From Polyrhizophydium stewartii (taxonomy: Eukaryota; Chytridiomycota; Chytridiomycetes; Rhizophydiales): a stretch of DNA of 16,953 nt. How positions within the stretch are numbered: position 1 is the first letter of the stretch; each line of letters starts with the position of its first letter. Below are positions 14,754 to 16,953 of this stretch, in pieces. The translations under genes and the position numbers were made by a program. The DNA lies in assembly GCA_027604665.1 (NCBI GenBank), contig JADGIZ010000282.1:1-16953 (forward strand). The letters are read 5' to 3'. The notes under the pieces are model-generated. The model did not search any database. It saw only the letters and a list, made by a program, of their open reading frames with translations, and was not told the origin of the DNA.

Positions 14754-16953
14754 TCAGAGGCGTGTTTGCAGCCACTCGAATGAAAGCGCGTCGGCGTCGT
14801 CGCGCGGGTCGCACTCGTCACCGGCGGAATCGTCAGATTCAGAGAGAATATGGGATACGTGAGACGCTCCGCACGACTCGAGCACCGCGGTCAGCGCGCG
14901 GGCCTGAGCCTCGGATCCGCCGTTTGGCAAGTCGCACGGCGGACGAATGACCGCCAGGCGGGCTTTGCCGCGCGGTAGGCTTTTGATGTCATCGACAACC
15001 ACAGCAGGGAGCGTGGTCGACCCGCAGTCGTTGACGTCGAGAACTGGCGACTGGAGAAGCGAAGCGCGGAAAACAGCCGAGAAGCGTGCGAGTGCGGCGA
15101 TGGCTGTTGGTGCGCCAGCGCCAAACGAGTCAATGGCAACGCGGTCGAGATCGACCGGTCCGTCGTAGCGGCCCATCATCATCTCCTCCTTGGTGTTCTG
15201 CCACAGACTCACGAGCGCGGCTTTCTTGGCAGCGGCGGCCGAGGCCAGAGATGACGATGCTCGCGACGACGGCGCCTCAAACGAGCGCCCGCAGACTTGG
15301 TCCGGCCAGGCATACATGTCCATCAGGGCATCCATGGAATCGAGCGAATTGGCATCGTTCCCCGGGGCGCTCTGGTGCTGCTGGACGGACTTGGCGAGAT
15401 CGAGCTGGCCGCGCGTGGCGAGATGGAGGAGCGCCTCGATGGTGTCGCAAAGGCGGACGGTCTCGAGGGCGACAGCGTCAAAGGCCTGCTCTTGCTGCTG
15501 CTCGTGCTGCGGCTGCTGGCTATAGCGCGCGGGCGCTTCGAGCATGCTGGCAAGCGCATACGACGGCACAATGGGGCCTGCTCGCGAAAAGTAGTCGCTG
15601 CTGTCGACGGCGCTGTCGTAGCGCGGGCGATCGTACACTGGACGCCACTGGTCGTGCTTCCCGGTCGACGAGCCCGACGCAGTGATGGCCAGCGGCGAGG
15701 CGGTCAGTCCTGGCTGCACACCCAGGCCCGAGGCAAAGGCGACGCCGCGATTGCGAGATCCGCGGGCGTCCACGACGACCACAGCGTAGCCAAACTTGAG
15801 CGCCAGGAAGATATCCTCGAGCTTCGGAAGCTTGAACTCGTTTGCGACTGCCTGTTCACGCGGGTCGCCGTGGATGCGGACAAGCACGGGGCATGAGTGA
15901 CCGTCCGAGTGATGCAGGGGCTTGAACAGCATTCCATGGAGGCGAATTCCGTCCGAGTTGACAAAGGAGAAGAGCTCTGGATGCGGCAGAACATCAAAAG
16001 CGGCCAGACTGTGCTGAGGGGTCAGATCAGCCGAGGTGTTGGCGGCATCGGATCCCGGCGAGTTTGGGGCGGCATCGGCCTTGGCGGCGACAGCCGTCGG
16101 GAAGATTTGGCCTTCGAGCACCTCGCGGTAGGCCTGGATCGACTCTGCCTGGGTGGCGGCGGCGGTCGAGAGCAGGGCAGAGCGCAGCATGATGGACTTT
16201 TTGTGGAATGCCTGGCCAAGCTTCTTCTTGCGGGGCAGGGTTGGCGGGCGGATGCGCAAGCGGAAGCGGACGGGGCTGGATCCGGGCGATGCGATGGATG
16301 CCTTTGACTCTCCGTCATTGTCGTTGTCATTGAAGCCGTCGTCGTCGTCGTTGCCGCTGCCGCTCGCGCCCGTTTCGCAGCCCTCGGAGCGGCTTGGCTG
16401 CCTCCAGTGCTGACCGAAAGCCGGTGCTGAGACCGAGGACGACAGCGGAACAAACGAACTAAAAAGGGAGCCAGAGACCGACCCAGGAGCCGAGGCAGAG
16501 GCGGCAAGCGAGCTCGGAGTGGTGCTGTCCGGAGCGGAGCGAGCGGGAAAGGGGCTTGGAAGGCGCAGCGACGGAATGACTTCAGGCGAGCAGGAGCCGG
16601 CTGCCTGGCGCTGGCGGCGGTTCTTTTGGAAGACGAGCGGCGAGGGCGGCGGGAAGAGCAGCGGGGTCGATGCGGCCGATTCCTCGGGCGACGGCGGGGC
16701 GGGCTCTTCGTTTGGCGGGAAGACGAGGTCGAGGGTGACGGTCGAGGGCGGATCGCGGACGGTGGACGAGCAAGAGACGATGCGTTCGAGCGAAGGGAGC
16801 ACGGTGGCAGTGTGCGAGCGGCCGAGCGCGGTGAGACGGCGCACGTTGTGTTCGAGATGGCGCAGCGACATGCGCGAGGAGACCGTGGGCAGCGGCGGGG
16901 TCGAAGGCGGCTTTTCGGGCAGGCGAAGCAGCTGGGCAAAGGGGGATCTGAGG
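14754..16953 (-). CDS. DPP8/9-like prolyl oligopeptidase-family protein, C-terminal part, predicted inactive (pseudo-peptidase); 5' end outside the window
   Basis: The frame is open from the window edge (first full codon at 16952) to TGA at 14754: 732 residues, no intron seen. The ATG at 16871 is probably internal, because homology begins before or near it: residues near 30-80 resemble the end of the DPP8/9 propeller (NVRRLTALGRSH...). A 220-residue low-complexity insertion follows, Ser/Pro-rich with an acidic run (GNDDDDGF) and a basic PRKKK patch. The hydrolase domain starts at PELFSFVNSDGIRLHGMLFK and continues through VLVRIHGDP, FGYAVVVVDARGSRNRGVAF and VDLDRVAI. The nucleophile elbow, GWSYGG in active relatives, is SFGAGA here (15114-15128): the Ser is Gly611. 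The catalytic His position, in NERH-type motifs, is Asp (14832-14834). The Asp of HGFLDE may survive in RPPCDLP. A segment of about 100 residues rich in Gln, Ala and Ser is inserted before the elbow. It likely keeps a binding or scaffold role, as the inactive DPP6 and DPP10 do, but that is inference. Confidence 0.75.
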   Translation of the reverse strand, partial: LRSPFAQLLRLPEKPPSTPPLPTVSSRMSLRHLEHNVRRLTALGRSHTATVLPSLERIVSCSSTVRDPPSTVTLDLVFPPNEEPAPPSPEESAASTPLLFPPPSPLVFQKNRRQRQAAGSCSPEVIPSLRLPSPFPARSAPDSTTPSSLAASASAPGSVSGSLFSSFVPLSSSVSAPAFGQHWRQPSRSEGCETGASGSGNDDDDGFNDNDNDGESKASIASPGSSPVRFRLRIRPPTLPRKKKLGQAFHKKSIMLRSALLSTAAATQAESIQAYREVLEGQIFPTAVAAKADAAPNSPGSDAANTSADLTPQHSLAAFDVLPHPELFSFVNSDGIRLHGMLFKPLHHSDGHSCPVLVRIHGDPREQAVANEFKLPKLEDIFLALKFGYAVVVVDARGSRNRGVAFASGLGVQPGLTASPLAITASGSSTGKHDQWRPVYDRPRYDSAVDSSDYFSRAGPIVPSYALASMLEAPARYSQQPQHEQQQEQAFDAVALETVRLCDTIEALLHLATRGQLDLAKSVQQHQSAPGNDANSLDSMDALMDMYAWPDQVCGRSFEAPSSRASSSLASAAAAKKAALVSLWQNTKEEMMMGRYDGPVDLDRVAIDSFGAGAPTAIAALARFSAVFRASLLQSPVLDVNDCGSTTLPAVVVDDIKSLPRGKARLAVIRPPCDLPNGGSEAQARALTAVLESCGASHVSHILSESDDSAGDECDPRDDADALSFEWLQTRL

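Noticed and set aside
16869..16871. ATG at 16871 as the start of the DPP8/9-like gene
   Set aside because: The frame stays open to the window edge and the protein would begin in the middle of the propeller region, so the true start most likely lies outside the window.
1..16953. tRNA, rRNA, CRISPR arrays, transposons or viral genes
   Set aside because: No cloverleaf, regular spacer-repeat array, transposase, reverse-transcriptase or terminal inverted repeat signature was seen on either strand.

Overview
The window is nuclear DNA of a GC-rich, intron-bearing eukaryote, most likely a fungus. Short GT...AG introns interrupt most genes. I place 18, of about 55 to 290 nt; many carry a CTGAC-type branch site a short distance upstream of the acceptor. 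Genes are densely packed, and there are no bacterial operon signals. A Cys-form SelO, HSL-type hydrolases and a DPP8/9-like protein fit a fungus; an early-diverging, chytrid-like one is a guess from GC content and compactness, not a proof.

Layout: (1) 1-636 holds no gene I can support. (2) 637-1609 (minus) is a two-exon gene for a predicted secreted, six-cysteine protein of unknown function. (3) 1909-3709 (plus), divergent from it, is a five-exon aldo/keto-reductase-family gene whose catalytic Tyr and His positions are Phe and Asn. (4) 3818-5871 (plus) is a two-exon SelO/Fmp40-type protein AMPylase with Cys at the selenocysteine position. (5) 6081-14297 (plus) is a head-to-tail array of four paralogous HSL-type alpha/beta hydrolases (called A, B, C, D here). 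All have the same four-exon plan with intron phases 0, 1, 0; exon 3 is 230 nt in all four and exon 2 is 355 nt in A-C. A and B end just after the hydrolase domain, while C and D add Ala/Glu-rich tails. A and B share a 174-bp block without a single difference, which suggests gene conversion or recent unequal exchange. (6) 14754-16953 (minus, convergent with D, running off the right edge) is the C-terminal part of a DPP8/9-like serine peptidase homologue whose nucleophile Ser is Gly and whose catalytic His is Asp, so it is predicted to be a pseudo-peptidase.

How the genes fit together: there is no evidence of a single pathway. The array looks like a locally expanded lipid or ester hydrolase family with changing tails. 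SelO and the aldo/keto reductase are redox-related neighbours but may be there by chance. Two of the seven recognisable or partial enzyme genes look catalytically degenerate. An AATGAA hexamer lies 37-90 nt after the stop codon of four genes, and AATAAA follows SelO, suggesting AATGAA as a common poly(A) signal here.

All exon boundaries were derived by eye from splice consensus, phase and alignment between paralogues; no transcript data were available.
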